Made by a program: the position numbers and the translations under genes
NCBI RefSeq assembly: GCF_027580225.2
Contig: NC_073355.2
Location: 25,571,501-25,635,500, forward strand
DNA: 64,000 nucleotides
Direction of reading: 5' to 3'
Source: Misgurnus anguillicaudatus
Taxonomy: Eukaryota; Chordata; Actinopteri; Cypriniformes; Cobitidae
Shown here: piece by piece, positions 33,170 through 46,019 of the stretch
Numbering within the stretch: the stretch's first letter is position 1
How the letters are laid out: each line of letters starts with the position of its first letter
The notes under the pieces: generated by a model
What the model was told of the DNA's origin: nothing
The model's database searches: none
The model's input: only the letters and a program-made list of their open reading frames with translations

Positions 33170-35260
33170 ATGTAGGTACAGATATGTATACATTTGGTAC
33201 CAATATGTAGCTTTCACATACTAATAAAAATTCTTTGGTACCAATATGTACCTCTAAACAACTAATATGAAGCCTTTAGTACCAATATGTATCTTTGAGA
33301 TACTAATACCAACTCTTTGGTAACCATGTACCACTGAACAACTAATGTGAAGCTTCTGGTACCAATATACCTTTTAGGTACTAATATTAATTCTTTGGTA
33401 CCGCATGTACATTCTAAAAACAAACGGCGCAAAATAGCACTAAAACTGGTTCACTGGCTCGTATTCATACGGGAACCATTTTAAGTGCCATATAGCACCT
33501 ATAGTACCTCTGTAGAAACATATTGTGCTATATAGGACCATATCTGGTGCTATATTACCCCGAATGGTTCTTCATAGGTGTTTTATAGCACTAAAAATGG
33601 TTCCCCTTTGATTACAAGCGTTTAGTGCTATTTAGCACCAATTTGTTTCAGAGTGTACCTTTGAGGTATTAATATAAACTATTTGGTACACTACTTGAGT
33701 ATTTTAGGTAAATTTACCAAGCATTTGTGCTTTATCTTGTCTTGGGAAAAATGTTACTTTACTTTACAAAAAAATTCACTACATTATAAAGCATAGAATC
33801 ATACTTTTATATTGCATATTAAAATTGATTTAATACCTAATTGCATAAAAATTGTGTACTTTTACTTAAGTAAAAGTAAAAAAAATACTAGATGTTTAAT
33901 GAACTTAAATATTAAATATAAATCAAAAACTTGAAATTATGAAATGTAGTGGAGTAAAATTATGATAATATGCCTTGGAATGTATGTTTAAAAAAAACAC
34001 TGATAAAATACAAATACAACACTATGTAGTTTCCATGTAAAAGTGACTTATAGCTCCGCCATGTGGTTGAAAAGCGCAACAGTGCCTGGTATCAGACACT
34101 CTTCTGCAGGCGGGGGGAGGGGCGGGGCTGTGTTTCCTACCCTCCACCGCCACTTTCAGAGTGTGCTTGTAACAGCTAGGAGGCTGCTCAGGTTGCTGCA
34201 ACAGTACAATTTGTCCAGTTAAAAGTTGTCCTATCACTGAAATAATTTTAGAGACATTATTTAAAGGTAAAAAAACTACATAGTGTTGCTTTAAAAAATT
34301 ACTTTTGTGTAGAAAGTAAAAATACTTAAGTAGTGTCCGCATCTGGGTACCAGTATGTACCTTTGCGATACTAATATGAAGTCGTTGGTACCAATATGTA
34401 CCTCTGAACAATTAATATGGAGTTTAAACTTTTTAGTATGTACCATAGACTTTAAAAAAAGATGGACGACGCCTGTTCGCTCTTTTCCATTGGTGAAAAG
34501 TGAAGCCGCCAGTGTCCAGATACGGCGCTAACATCTTGGGTCTTGAGTCTGCGCAGTAACGATTTCGGGACCAGTCCTGCGCAGTAGTGAGCAGGAAGTA
34601 AAGCAGCGAAATCAAGACCTCGCCCTCACTCTCACAGAATGCGCATATCACACGATATCACAGCTGTCAATCATGACGTGACATCACCGTTTTTATATCA
34701 TTAAATAACTAACTAAAAACAAACTTATTTAAAAAACAAACATTTGACTTTACATCAGCGTGATAAAAACTACAGTAAATGACAGAAACCAGCTTCGGAA
34801 AAAAGATAATTGAAGTGTAATTCAATTTTTTTTTAGTTGGTCTCAAGTCCCATTGAATAACATGGGGAGGCAGGGTTTATGACCTATACTGGGACCAGTC
34901 ACTGGGGGGCGATCAAGACGTTTTGGCTTCACTTTTCAGGGCTTGTGCGGCATGCTTGGTATGTACACTCTAAAACAAATTGATGCTAAATAGCACTGGA
35001 GGCTCGTGATCATGGGGGAACCATTTTTAGTGCTATATAGCACCTTTAAAGCACCCATTAAAAACCATGCGGGGGTAATATAGCACCAGATATGTTTCTA
35101 TATAGCACAATATGCTTCTACACAGGTACTACATATGTGTTATATGGCATTTAAAATGGTTACTCTACTAATACGAGCCAGTGAACCACTTTTAGTGCTG
35201 TTTGGCACCATTTGTTTTTAGAGCGTACTTTTGAGGTACTAAAATTAACTCTTTAGATGC
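33170..35260. repeat. Compound array of 'ggtaccaatatgtacc' units and two foldback elements
   Basis: Units of the form ggtaccaatatgtacct...gaactaatatgaa recur at about 33175-33410, 33655-33700, 34350-34440 and 35222-35260. Two related foldback MITEs sit in this array: 33407-33658 and 34963-35228, both with ends like gtacactctaaaacaaa and tttgtttcagagtgtac and with many tatagcacc boxes. A third repeat (about 34437-34955) lies between them, with ends related to gtgaagccgcc and ggcttcacttttc. No gene was recognised in 31.6-36.7 kb. Confidence 0.65.
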
Positions 35261-36699
35261 AAAAGTGTATTTTTTATAGGGGACATTTTACAATACTTTT
35301 TTAAGATGTCAAATAAATCTTTGGTGTCCCCAGAGTACGCATGTGAAGTTTTAGCTCAAAATGATCATATAGATAATTTATTATAGCATGTTAAAATTGA
35401 AACTTTGTAGGTGTGAGCAAAATGTGCCATTTTTGGGTGTGTCCTTTAAAATGCAAATGAGCTGATCTCTGCACTAAATGGCAGTGCTGTGGTTGGAAAG
35501 TGCAGATTAAAGAGCGGTATTAACCTCTTCTGACATTAAAAGGGGAGACAAATTTAAATGACCTATTTTTTCACATGGTTGCAGAGATTGGTTTACAAAA
35601 ACTAAGTTACTGGGTTGATCTTTTTCACATTTTATAGGTTGATAGAAGCACTGGGGACCCAATTATAGCAGTTAAACCTGGAAAAAGTCCGATTTTCATG
35701 ATATGTCCCCTTTAAAAGTGTTTCACTCCAGTGACAGGGATCATTATTTGACCACACACTTCACACCTGCAGCTTCTGGTTTAGTAATTTCTAGTGGTGA
35801 CTTACCCCAAATATTCTAGGGGTGACCGCCGCTAATAAAATCTTTTTGTAAATCTTCCAGTGTTGTCTTATATAGATACAAGTAAACATTATATTGTGCT
35901 GTATACACCTGAAATAAAATATTTAGATTCATTATAAAATTGTGTGAGGAACATTTCATATAGGGCGTTACTGATGAGACTTGTTTCTTGATAAAAAAAA
36001 GACAAATATGTCAAAAAAGGTGTTCGGAAAAAGGAATTGATACTTTTCATAAGTCTGCTGTTTTCTGCTGAAGTCCCACAGAGGGACTTTACAAAAAATA
36101 TTGTCTTCTGCTAAAATGAAACTTTTCTGTGTGAAGTTGCAATAAGGGCATAAAAACTCCTGTGAGAGATATTTTCAGTTTTAAAGGTTAATATCAACTG
36201 AGATGGTAACACATATATCAAAGTGGATTATTAGAAGAGTTTAAGATAAACTATCACACCTCTCTATGTACCCACCCAACACAAGTACCTCCACCCAACA
36301 AACAAACCCATACCGCATTACTCACACGCATACATACACACATACATATACATACACATAAATATATGATGCTAAATTCGGTGCGTGCATATAGAGTCTA
36401 AAACAAACTGAAGTGTCAGAGAAAAAACCCACACACCCTTGACAGAGCTTCCCATTACAGCCTAGCTTCTCCTTTTCCACTTCACCCTAAAAACCAAGAT
36501 AAACGTTTAACAGAACATCATAAAGCATTTTGCATTTCTGCAACTTTACTAATCTTTCAGTTACAGCCCCTCTCATACAGATGCTGCCAGTGATACGACG
36601 AGACGGTCAGAGGGAGGAGAAATAGAAAGAGAGCATGCAGGAGTGAGCGTAACAGAAATGAACAGGATATAGGTGTTTGCTTCTTGGTACGTTAAGGTT

Positions 36700-36761
36700 T
36701 CACATGTGAAGTTTGGTCTCGGTGGTCGGAGTTAGCAGTGAGTTTCTTCAGAAATATGAAG
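36700..36761 (+). promoter_or_regulatory. Probable untranslated first exon of spn
   Basis: A donor at 36761 (ATATGAAG then gtaagt) fits the acceptor ctatttag at 37481-37488, five bases before the spn ATG. The upstream limit is not known. Confidence 0.45.
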
Positions 36762-37493
36762 GTAAGTGCAGCCTCGCATATTATTCAGACCAAACACAAA
36801 AATGAACTGAGGTAGTCCTGTGGGTATGGTATTTTAAGATGCTTAATGACAGGAAGACCACACAAAAGAAGAGTAAAGGTTATACACTAAACTACTATTC
36901 TGGCAAACATTATATTGTAGACTTGAACTGAAATCACGTGCATGTATAACTATAGAGAGGTATTTCCATTGTGCTCTTAATCAAAAAATGATGAAGTATG
37001 ATGTAAAATAATCTGCTGTCATAAATCACCCACCGCCAAGCTGAATCATTCATGTACTTATTCATGAAATGTAATGTAGCTTCACCAAAAAAACAAACTA
37101 TGGATAATTTGAACAAATGAGAGTGCTAATCGAGTATCTAACATATTTTTTCTGCTTGTGTCTTTTTAAGTATGCCGCATTGGTAATTTGGGCAAGGCTG
37201 AAATCAGCCATGTTACACTGAAAGAGAGAATAGAAGAAAAGAGGAACAAAAAGGCTGTGCAAACCTTTCCGGCCTAGATACATGCACGATTACCCCAGCA
37301 GAACGCTAAGTGTGCAATATGAACCTGTTACATAAATGCATTTGCAGATAAATTTCTCCTGAGAGTTTTTACACAATCTCACATTTTGGAGACTCAAAAG
37401 TGGATATAAAAGACAATATTTGCTCACCTGAGCATTAACAAATACCTTGTAAGAAACCTTCTTGAGTTTCTCCCGAGTGACTATTTAGCCAGC

Positions 37494-38771
37494 ATGCACA
37501 TCCCGAGGCAAATTTTCAGCAATGTCCTGCTTGTTTTTGGACTTTGTTTCGCGTCCATTCAGGCAGAAGAGATGAATAGGACGGACACATATGCCACCAG
37601 CGTATTATCGATTACTGAGACTGTGAAAGAAACATTAATGACTGAAAGCACCAGTACGTTTCCAACTACAGATATTGTCCCAGCACTAACAACAGAACCA
37701 AATCAGGTTCATTCAGAATCCACACAGAGTTATCAAATAAGCACGAATCTTGATGAATCAACAGCTGGGACTACTGTGCAAAATGTTATCGGGACAGAAC
37801 AAACGACACCATCATCTGTTTTTGAAAGAACAACTGCAGAACAAACAACCATGGCGGTGAAAACAACAACCATCACTGTGACTGAATCGACAACTTCTTT
37901 GCCAACCACGAGTCTTTACGAAACCACTGGTGGCATCACTACTGCTGACCTGACCAGTATGCCTACTGTACATCACGAACATGAGCCGACCACAACAACA
38001 GATGCAGTGACTACTGAATTAACAGAAGCTACCACTTTACAACAAACCAGAGACCGGACTGAGTCCAGTACATCCATCACATCCACGGCTGTGGAAGCCA
38101 CCACATCTGCTTATGTTACCACATCGATCTCTACAACTAAAACTCTAACTTTCACATCACAATATATTCATGGTGGTCCTGAACCGCACCACTCGACGTC
38201 TGGAGAAGGCATAGCCCCCATCAATTTTACACCTTCTACCACTGTTGGACATGCAAGTGAAACTATCCCGTTCCATCAGACACAAGGTTTTATAACCATA
38301 GTGTGTGTAAGTATCGTTTGTATGCTATTTGTGTGCTTGTTACTGTGTATCCTATGTCGAAAGAAAAAAAACACCTCGGGAAAGTTCGGCCCTGGGTACA
38401 TGAATGGACAAAATGCCAAGAAGAAAAAAGGGGTGGAGAAGGATGCGTGGGCGGGGCCTGTGCATTTGGAGGCTGGAGAGAGAGTGGAGTGTGATGGAGA
38501 GGTACAGGGTGCTCCGGAGTCTGCTAATGGAAACAGGGATGGAGACGATGTGGTGCTCAGCACGTTTGCCCCCTTCGAAACAGATGACACATCTAACGGT
38601 GGAGTGGGTGGGGAAGGAACCAAAGAAGCTAAGAAATGGGAGGAGCAAGAACCTTTGCTTTACATAGATGAGGATGAGGACAAGATTACAGAGAGGAACA
38701 ATGAAGAGAAACCGGCTTCTGATGAGAAGACGTTTAGTGGAGAAGCATTTTGTCTCACAACAGCAGTCTAA
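37494..38771 (+). CDS. spn: Sialophorin / leukosialin (CD43) homologue
   Basis: A single coding exon encodes 425 residues, as in mammalian SPN, whose coding region is also one exon. There is a signal peptide (about 1-24, LLVFGLCFASIQA), a Thr/Ser-rich ectodomain of about 240 residues with no cysteines and few charges, a membrane segment (about 265-288), and an acidic cytoplasmic tail. The tail starts CRKKK and carries KDAWAGPVHLEAGERVE (about 316-332), VLSTFAPFE and EEQEPLLYIDEDED. From memory mammalian CD43 has VDAWAGP after its basic juxtamembrane stretch, TLTTFF, and EEEPLV, in the same order. CD43 is an abundant sialomucin of leukocytes that modulates adhesion and signalling and links to ERM proteins through the basic juxtamembrane segment. 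Ectodomains of this type diverge fast, so identity rests on the tail, gene structure and the neighbour. Confidence 0.78.
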   Translation: MHIPRQIFSNVLLVFGLCFASIQAEEMNRTDTYATSVLSITETVKETLMTESTSTFPTTDIVPALTTEPNQVHSESTQSYQISTNLDESTAGTTVQNVIGTEQTTPSSVFERTTAEQTTMAVKTTTITVTESTTSLPTTSLYETTGGITTADLTSMPTVHHEHEPTTTTDAVTTELTEATTLQQTRDRTESSTSITSTAVEATTSAYVTTSISTTKTLTFTSQYIHGGPEPHHSTSGEGIAPINFTPSTTVGHASETIPFHQTQGFITIVCVSIVCMLFVCLLLCILCRKKKNTSGKFGPGYMNGQNAKKKKGVEKDAWAGPVHLEAGERVECDGEVQGAPESANGNRDGDDVVLSTFAPFETDDTSNGGVGGEGTKEAKKWEEQEPLLYIDEDEDKITERNNEEKPASDEKTFSGEAFCLTTAV

Positions 38772-39215
38772 TATTCTTTATATGAACTTACTTTATCTGA
38801 CTGGCCATTGTGTCATAAACAAGTACAAACAAAACTCTTTACAAATACATTTCTAATTTCAATCCAAATAAGCACTGAATGAATCTTTTTTTGGTTATTA
38901 TTGTTCTATTTTATTTTTGCAAAAGGGTATGTGCCTCTTGCTTTTGGCCTACATTGTCCAAATTTCATTTTTCACTGTTACCATCTTCGCAAAATATGCA
39001 TTTAAATGAACGATTTCTAAAAAAATATTTTTACAAAATAAACAAAAAATTTACATTTTAATGTCAAACATTTCGGTAAAGTGAGTTATTACTGAATCCT
39101 GGTAAAATACAAAGAGTTAATACTAAATCAATGAAGCTGGTAAAACAAACAAAGTGGTTCAGTGTCTCGTTATCATAGGGAACCATTTTAAGTGCCATAC
39201 GTGTAATTAAATGTA

Positions 39216-39568
39216 TTTTTTAGTGCTGGGCAAGGATTAATCACAATTAATCGCATACAAAATAAAAGTGATTTTTTTGCCTAATATATATGTGTGTGTG
39301 CTGTGAGTAATTGTTATATATATATAAATACACACACCTTCATGTATGTATTTAAGAAACATTTACATCTGTATATTTATTTATTTATATATTATATATT
39401 AACAATAAAAGGGATATATAAAATATAAATAAAAATGTTCTAAATGTATATATGTATGTGTGTGTGTGTATAAATATACATAATAATTGCACACAGTGCA
39501 CACACATATATTAGGCAGAAATGCACTTTTGTTTTGTATGCAATTAATTAATCTTTGCCCAGCACTAG
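39216..39568. mobile_element. Palindromic MITE ('agtgctgggcaa')
   Basis: Left arm agtgctgggcaaggattaat, right arm taatctttgcccagcact, with inner arms cacaattaatcgcatacaa and ttgtatgcaattaatt. The AT/TG core is related in plan to the element at 27925. Confidence 0.85.
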
Positions 39569-39723
39569 TATTTTTGATTGTTTTTAAGTCACTGGCTATT
39601 ATACAAGATTATTTTAGGCTTTTTAAACCTTAATAAATTAACCAAGACCTTATAATTTTGTATAAACCTTATAATGTTTTCCATGAAATTGCATGGGCAT
39701 TAAACTTTCTTGTAATATGCTCA

Positions 39724-40054
39724 TTTAAGGGGATGGTTCGCCCAGGAATTAAGGGTCTGTCAAAGTTTTCTCATCCTCATGTTGTTCTTAACATGTATGG
39801 ATTTCTTTTTTCTGATGGTCACGGAATAGGATATTTTGATAGATGATGATAAGCACACAGCTGATGGTAACCATTGACTTTAATAGTAGGAGAATCAAAT
39901 ACAATGGAATTCATCAACTGTGTGCTTACCATCATTTCTCGGAGTATCTTCTTTTGTGTTCGTCGGAGGAAAGAAATTCAGACAGCTTTACAACAACATG
40001 AGGATGAGAAAAATGATGGCAGAGTTTTCGTTTTTGGGTGAACTATCCCTTTAA
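39724..40054. mobile_element. 'gttcaccc'-family MITE
   Basis: Opens ttaaggggatggttcgccc and closes gggtgaactatccctttaa, with the internal pair tgtgtgcttaccatcatt and gatgataagcacacag. Confidence 0.8.
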
Positions 40055-40439
40055 CGTCTCCATCAACTGCATAAAAGTACTGTACGTTGTTCTCTAACTA
40101 ACTTGAGTACATGACCAGCAGATGGCGCTTTTTACAACATTCTCACTGTTTCCTGAATAATAATTTTTTTTTGTTTTCAATCACATTTAAACTACATTTA
40201 AAGTTACGATATTTCAACTTTTTAGTCAAACTTATCCAAAACCACCCCGTCTCATTTACCTTAAGATATATATCTATGCATTTTAAATGTATTTGTGACA
40301 GAAAATGAATTAAGAGTTACAACATTAGTAGGTGTGCATGTGTTTAAACTAGACTGAAGATCTGAATAATAGATAGAAAATCCCAGATCACTGCAAAGCT
40401 TTTAACTTTTAACCTATCTGCTTCCCAGCTTATTATTAT

Positions 40440-41081
40440 TAACATCCATCAGGATTGTTTAGACACAACCAAGAAAAAGAGAGCAAGAAGAGAGGGAGAA
40501 AGATTTAACAAGAGGAGGAGGGTCTTGGAAAAGAATGGATTCTCCAGAGACCGGCAGGAGGAGGGGAAAAGAGAGAGAGAGAGAAGTGGGTTGAGAGATA
40601 CATCTGGAAGTTATTTGGAACCAGAGTGGAGGAAAATAGCTGATAGAAGGGCAGACAGAAAGCCAGAGAAAAACAAGAAAGCCATTTAGACCTAGGGGAC
40701 CGAAATACACTAATAAGTAAACAAATACTTGTTCACTTTTAAAAAAGAACTTTTGGAATTACAAGAGGAATTCTGGTGACAAACGACTTAAAGGATAAAA
40801 AACAAAGAAAAAAAGTGTATGAAAGAATCTTGTATCTCGTACTGCAGGACTAAAACTTTATGTTTAGTACGTCTTTGAAGCTTTTATAGTTGCATTTTAT
40901 GCGATCAACAGTCAAAACTAGAGCAGAAAAAGCCTATGAACAAACCAAAAAAGATCTCATGAACGTCATCAGTACAAAACAACAAAAAGACAATACAAGA
41001 ACTTTTGGATTTAGGACAAAGTGAAAGCTCAACTATATCTCTGCAAACCTAGGAATTACCTGTTTCGGTGTCCATCTAAAG
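40440..41081 (+). promoter_or_regulatory. Candidate untranslated first exon region of the tetraspanin gene
   Basis: Purine-rich sequence ends at 41081 with a donor (CATCTAAAG then gtaaag). The coding exon at 41968 starts directly at its acceptor, so a 5' untranslated exon is needed upstream. How much of 40440-41081 is transcribed is not clear. Confidence 0.35.
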
Positions 41082-41967
41082 GTAAAGTACATTTCTTTAA
41101 TTATTGTTTTGTGTAAAGTTTTGCTAAACATCACATGCATTATTTTATTTTATTTTGTTTACACAAACCTGTGGTTTAATAAGACACGTTTATTGGTACA
41201 GATAAGACATTTGTTTAGAACTAGCTAAAAAAAAAAAATTTTTATGTCATTGATTGATACATCTTTACTCTTTACTTTTTAAGTGTTTATATTGACAAGA
41301 AAAGCGTCACAGTGTTTTTGTTTCTCTAGTGTAGGATTACATTTTAAAATGATCTCATATTTAGAGAACTCCAATTTAATTTACTTATAACATATGGTCC
41401 CAATTTACAGACCTATTACTGGCATACCGATGAAATCATATAATACATGTGCTGCCCAACTTGGAGGGGGCTTAAATGTTTACATATTTGCCCCATAATA
41501 AATTCAGTGGGCAAATGTAAACCACATTTAGTGGAAAACAAAGAAAGAATAACCAGCAATATAATTAAGATGTCTTCTGGTCACTGAGGGTTGTTATTAC
41601 ATAGACATGATCACTGAATTAGATACATGAACTGTAATTTGTTTTTAAATGAGGGTATTTTACAAACATGGCACATCCATTATGTTTAGAGTTAACTTAG
41701 TGCTATCAGTAGTTCAACACAAGGGTGGTTTCTTCCTGCCTGGAAACTGCACTTCCCTTCTGAGTAACAGTGTTGCCCTTACCCTAATCCCAACTATCAC
41801 AACTAACCATAAACAGCCATTTAAATCTGTCAGGAGGACCGGCAAAAATTTCTTTCTTTGTTTTCACTCAAATGGTCTTACCAAAAATGTAATCTCACAA
41901 ATATAGCTGTAAAAGTACACAAACACCCTTTTGATGACCCTATCTCTGCTGTTTCTCTTTAATGCAG

Positions 41968-44900
41968 ATGTCTGCGTCAAGAGGTTGCCTTTGCTGTGTG
42001 AAGTATCTCATGTTTATCTTCAACCTCATTTTTTGGGTTAGTACTATTCCTTTATAAACTTGTCATTCCAAACCTGTATGGCTTTATTTCATTCATGAAA
42101 TATGCTGATGTTGGCATTTGCCATACAATGAAACTTTACAGTGACTTGAGGCTGTAGAGTTTGAATATGCAAACGTTTTTTAACATTCTGACAAATACGT
42201 TCTTGTGTCTTCAGTGGACAAACAGGTTTGAAACTCTGTTATGTCACTTTCACTGAGCAGAATGTATAAAAGGACAATGTAGATAAAAACAAATAACATA
42301 GGCACTTATATGAGTTTGCTGTATATGCTGATTTGTTGTACCTGTGCTTGTTTGTGCAGTTGGGAGGGTGTGGCTTATTTGGCGTTGGGGTGTGGCTCGC
42401 ATTCACACAGTCAGAGTTTTCATCTCTACCGCTGTCATTCCCTTCACTCTCTGCTGCCAATCTGTTGCTTGTTGCTGGGGGTGTAACCATGGTAACAGGG
42501 TTTCTTGGATGCCTTGGTGCTCTGAAAGAACAGAGATGTCTATTGATGACGGTAAGGTATCCGAATCCTTACTGATGTCACTAAAACAGAATCAATCTGC
42601 AAACTTGGTTATTAAAATATATATATTTTAAAAGTATACACTCTTTGAAATAAAGGTACAAAAGTCACTGCACAGTTTCAAAAAGGTACACCTTTGTACA
42701 CAAAGAGTGCATATTAGTACTTCAAAGGTACATATTGGCAGTTCAAAGATACATATTTGTACCTAAATGGTACATATTAGGACATTTTTTAAAGGGTATT
42801 GCCCCAGTGACAGCTTTGTACCTTTATTTTTGACAGTATAATACAGTTCTGCACTAAAAACAAATGTGTTTCTTTAACCCATGGTTGGGGCATTGTACTT
42901 TACTTAAGTACATTTAAATTCAAGTATCTGTATTTTATCATTGTTTTTTTCTTTTACTTTAATACATTTTAAAGCATTTAGGGGCAGTTTCCCGGACAGG
43001 GCTTATCCTAGTCCCGCATGTTTGAGCTGCCTGCTTTAATTTGAAAACATCTTTTGTTGACAATGTTTTGTCTTAAGATGGTCCTGGATTGACCTAAACC
43101 CTGTCCGGGAAACCATCCCAATATTATACTTTTTACTCCAGTACATTTCACATTAAAACTCTTACCTTTACTCAATCAAATGTTTATTTAAAAATAAAAG
43201 TATACAAAGTACTAGATTCTAAAGAGTACAAATTATCCAATTCACAATTTTACATTTCCTTTGGTGTGTAAGTGTGTATTAGTATGTTAACGATATGCAA
43301 AGTTACATACCACAAAGTAAACGATGACGCGAGATATCGTCTCCAAGGTAAATCTCTTTTCTTGGACTACAACAAACCCACGGATTGTAGGCAACAGTTT
43401 AATTCCTGGTATTGGTGATGTAGTAAAGACAGACATTATCATAATTCCTCACGCTTGGACTCACAGCCTGTAAGTTAATAATCTTTCAAACATGGTAAGG
43501 GGCGTCATATTTCCGGCTGATGTCATAAGTATTCATGGCAATCACAACATACAGATTAGCTGGCCAATCAGGAACACATCGCTTTTCAAATCTATGAGTT
43601 TGTAAAAAATCAGTGCGTTTCAGGAAGTCAGGATATCTGGAGCTACAAAAATGTACGTGGAAAATAATGTGTTTTTAACCATATGTGAACACATTGTATT
43701 ATACCAAATACACAAAATAACATTGTTTTTTAGTAATGAAATAGGTGCCCTTTAATGTTTTAAAATAATAAAGTAAAAAAAATGTTTTATGAATATAGTT
43801 ATTATGCATCAGAATGTAAGTAAAAGTTTACCAAAGAAAAACACACTGATGATGTACATATACTTGAAAAAACGTACTTGAGTAAAGTAAAAATACTTAA
43901 GTACTTTACACCTCTGGTCAAATATGGACATTTTCTAGGTAATTATAATAAACTACTTCCCAACTATGGGTTGAAAACCCAGCATTTTTTAGAGTATTAT
44001 ATCTTAACCATACTTATACGTTTCTTTAACTTTCTTGCAGTTTTTTGTGATCCTCTTATTCCTAGTCTTGATTGAAGTGACTCTCATTCTGATTTTGTGC
44101 ATCTATCATGAAGAGGTGAGAGCATAACATCTAAGATCAACAAATACTTTGGCCTTTCCTTTCAGGAAATCCCTTTGCCTTCTACTTCCTGTTTATCCGC
44201 CCCTCTTTCCCTCTGTTTTGTCCATTTAGCTGGACATGAAAGCTAAAGATGACCTGAGAGAGGGAATGAAAGACTATACAAAAAAAGAAGGGCTGAAAAA
44301 ATCTTGGGACAACATGCAAAGAATCGTAAGTTCGATTTATAGGGGACAGAGAATGAAAAACCATTTTTACCTTGTCTTTGTTGAATAATGGGAGTCTACC
44401 CACATTCACAAACATACAAAAAGTGCTAAACATCTCAGTCTCATAGAAATTCCTCTTTTAGAAATGTCAGCCAGAAAACAGCCCAATCTGAAAAACTGAT
44501 GCTTATGACATCACAGGCATCTAACTGCCCCTCCACTTTAAAATAATTGGCTACATTTTTTGAGTGGCAGCAAGTCAGCCAATCAGTAATGAGATTGCAA
44601 GTTAAGCCAGTAGGGGGAGCCAAATAGTTGCAAAACCAGTTGTTTAAAATCCCCCACCCTAATAGAGCTATCTGAGAGAGGTTTTTAGGAAGCTTCTAAG
44701 GCATTACAGACCCAAACAAAAACATTTTTGTCTACATGTCATATCACAGAAAAAGGATAAATATACTCCGTTCAATCATTCTATGTCACCTTTAAAAAGG
44801 GTCACAAAGCATGACTGAGATTCTTAAATGTGAATCATGGTTTCTGTTCAGTTCAAGTGCTGTGGAGTGAGCAACCACACCGACTGGGAAAATAAGACCT

Positions 44901-45366
44901 CCGATAGGAAAGTTCCTGAATCGTGCTGCAGGGACAGTCCTGAACCATGCCATCGATGGGAAGAGGTGAGAGAACAGTAGAGTCAGCTTATGCACCACAC
45001 ACGTTCCTGTTTCTGTATACCACCAACTACTGAGAACCAACCACATTGCTCATGAACAACAATCATCAGAACAAACAATGTGCATTATTGTTTATACTTT
45101 ATATTCGTTTTCTTCATTTTAGCCATGTTATGAAAAGGCCAAAAATTGGCTGCTGGCTAACATCACCTCAGTGCTCGGGTTTGGAATCTGCATTGGAATC
45201 GTGCAGGTAACCCCGTGTGCAGCTGTGACAGCAATTATTGTTAGTTTGTACTTTAAGCGTGCTGAGATATAACCCCAAACTGCATTTCTCTCTCCAGATT
45301 CTGGCTTTGGTGTTTTCCATGCTGATGTACTGCCAAATCTTACGAGCAGAAAAATACATGGACTGA
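41968..45366 (+). CDS. tspan4: Tetraspanin of the TSPAN4/TSPAN9 group
   Basis: This is a four-pass membrane organiser of tetraspanin-enriched microdomains. Seven exons give 232 residues: 41968-42036, 42360-42551, 44041-44115, 44230-44325, 44852-44965, 45123-45206, 45298-45366. Every intron is in phase 0, as usual for tetraspanins. N-terminus: RGCLCCVKYLMFIFNLIFW, then the small loop with FPSLSAANLLL and the second segment GFLGCLGALKEQRCLL. The large loop has CCG (147-149), SCC (169-170), Cys 177 and Cys 184, a six-cysteine pattern, with N-glycosylation sites at 153, 158 and 195. Membrane segment 4 ends MYCQILRAEKY. The CCGVSNHTDW and MYCQ features favour TSPAN4 over TSPAN9, but the divergence leaves the exact orthologue open. 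Neighbours in human 19q13.33 include CD37, which is less similar in sequence. AATAAA signals occur near 45543 and 45563. Confidence 0.85.
42655..42842. repeat. 'aaaggtacatat' minisatellite-like element in a tetraspanin intron
   Basis: Imperfect units such as aaaggtacatattg recur through the stretch. The edges acactctttgaaataaaggt and acctttatttttgacagt form a loose inverted pair, so it may be a MITE. Confidence 0.6.
42981..43119. mobile_element. MITE family B copy 3 (short)
   Basis: Starts ggggcagtttcccggacagg and ends cctgtccgggaaaccatccc, with internal deletion compared with the other copies. Confidence 0.8.
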
Positions 45367-46019
45367 CATTTCCTGTACCTCATCAAGCCAAAGACTCTGC
45401 ACCACAATTCTGAATATGACACGAATGCTTAATCGGACGGAAAACTTCCCTATTAGAAATACTGGACATGATATGCATAAATTACAGTGTTGCACGTACA
45501 AAGAAGAGTTCAATTGAACCTCAGATTCAATTGTACTTAGAAAATAAAAATGAAAAAAATATTGAATAAATATAGGATGAATGTACACTGTAGGAAGAGA
45601 AAGTAAATCTTAGTATTATTGCACTCTTTGTTAAACACCCTTATAACTTTTTGTGATGATCAAAGCAAGTCTCCTATAAAGGGGAAAAAATCTACGAGGT
45701 GATCTGTGTTCAAATGTTTAGAGATACGTATTAAACTGGTGATTTCACTAAACCAGTTTGTAATACTACATGTCTGTTTATGTGAAAAATGAATAAAACA
45801 ACAACAACAGATGTTTTTCAGCGTGTATTTTAGTATAAAACACCACAATAAAAACTTAAAACAGAGAAAAAAATAAAAGAATAAATACATCAGCACAAAA
45901 ACTTCATATTCAGTAGTGTCACTTCTTCACTTGGATGTTCAGTTCTTCTTTCCCTCATAGAGGTTGTGCTACATAATCCAGAGTTCATATTAAAAAAGGT
46001 CTAACGTCAATGACCAAGG
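45367..46019. other. Convergent 3' region of the tetraspanin gene and bcl2l12
   Basis: The two genes face each other with about 650 bases between stop codons. Poly(A) signals of the tetraspanin lie on the plus strand. A likely minus-strand signal (plus strand tttattttt) for bcl2l12 was not pinned down. No further gene seen. Confidence 0.5.

Larger units (their letters stand above)
38772..40440. other. Spacer between spn and the tetraspanin gene
   Basis: Holds the spn 3' end (AATAAA near 39038), a fragment of the foldback family seen at 33407 (about 39140-39205), a palindromic MITE at 39216-39568 and a 'gttcaccc' MITE at 39724-40054. No gene was recognised. Confidence 0.5.

Noticed and set aside
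33170..36700. Search for a QPRT or other gene between the mucin genes
   Set aside because: In human QPRT lies between SPN and C16orf54, but only repeats and unsupported short frames were seen here.
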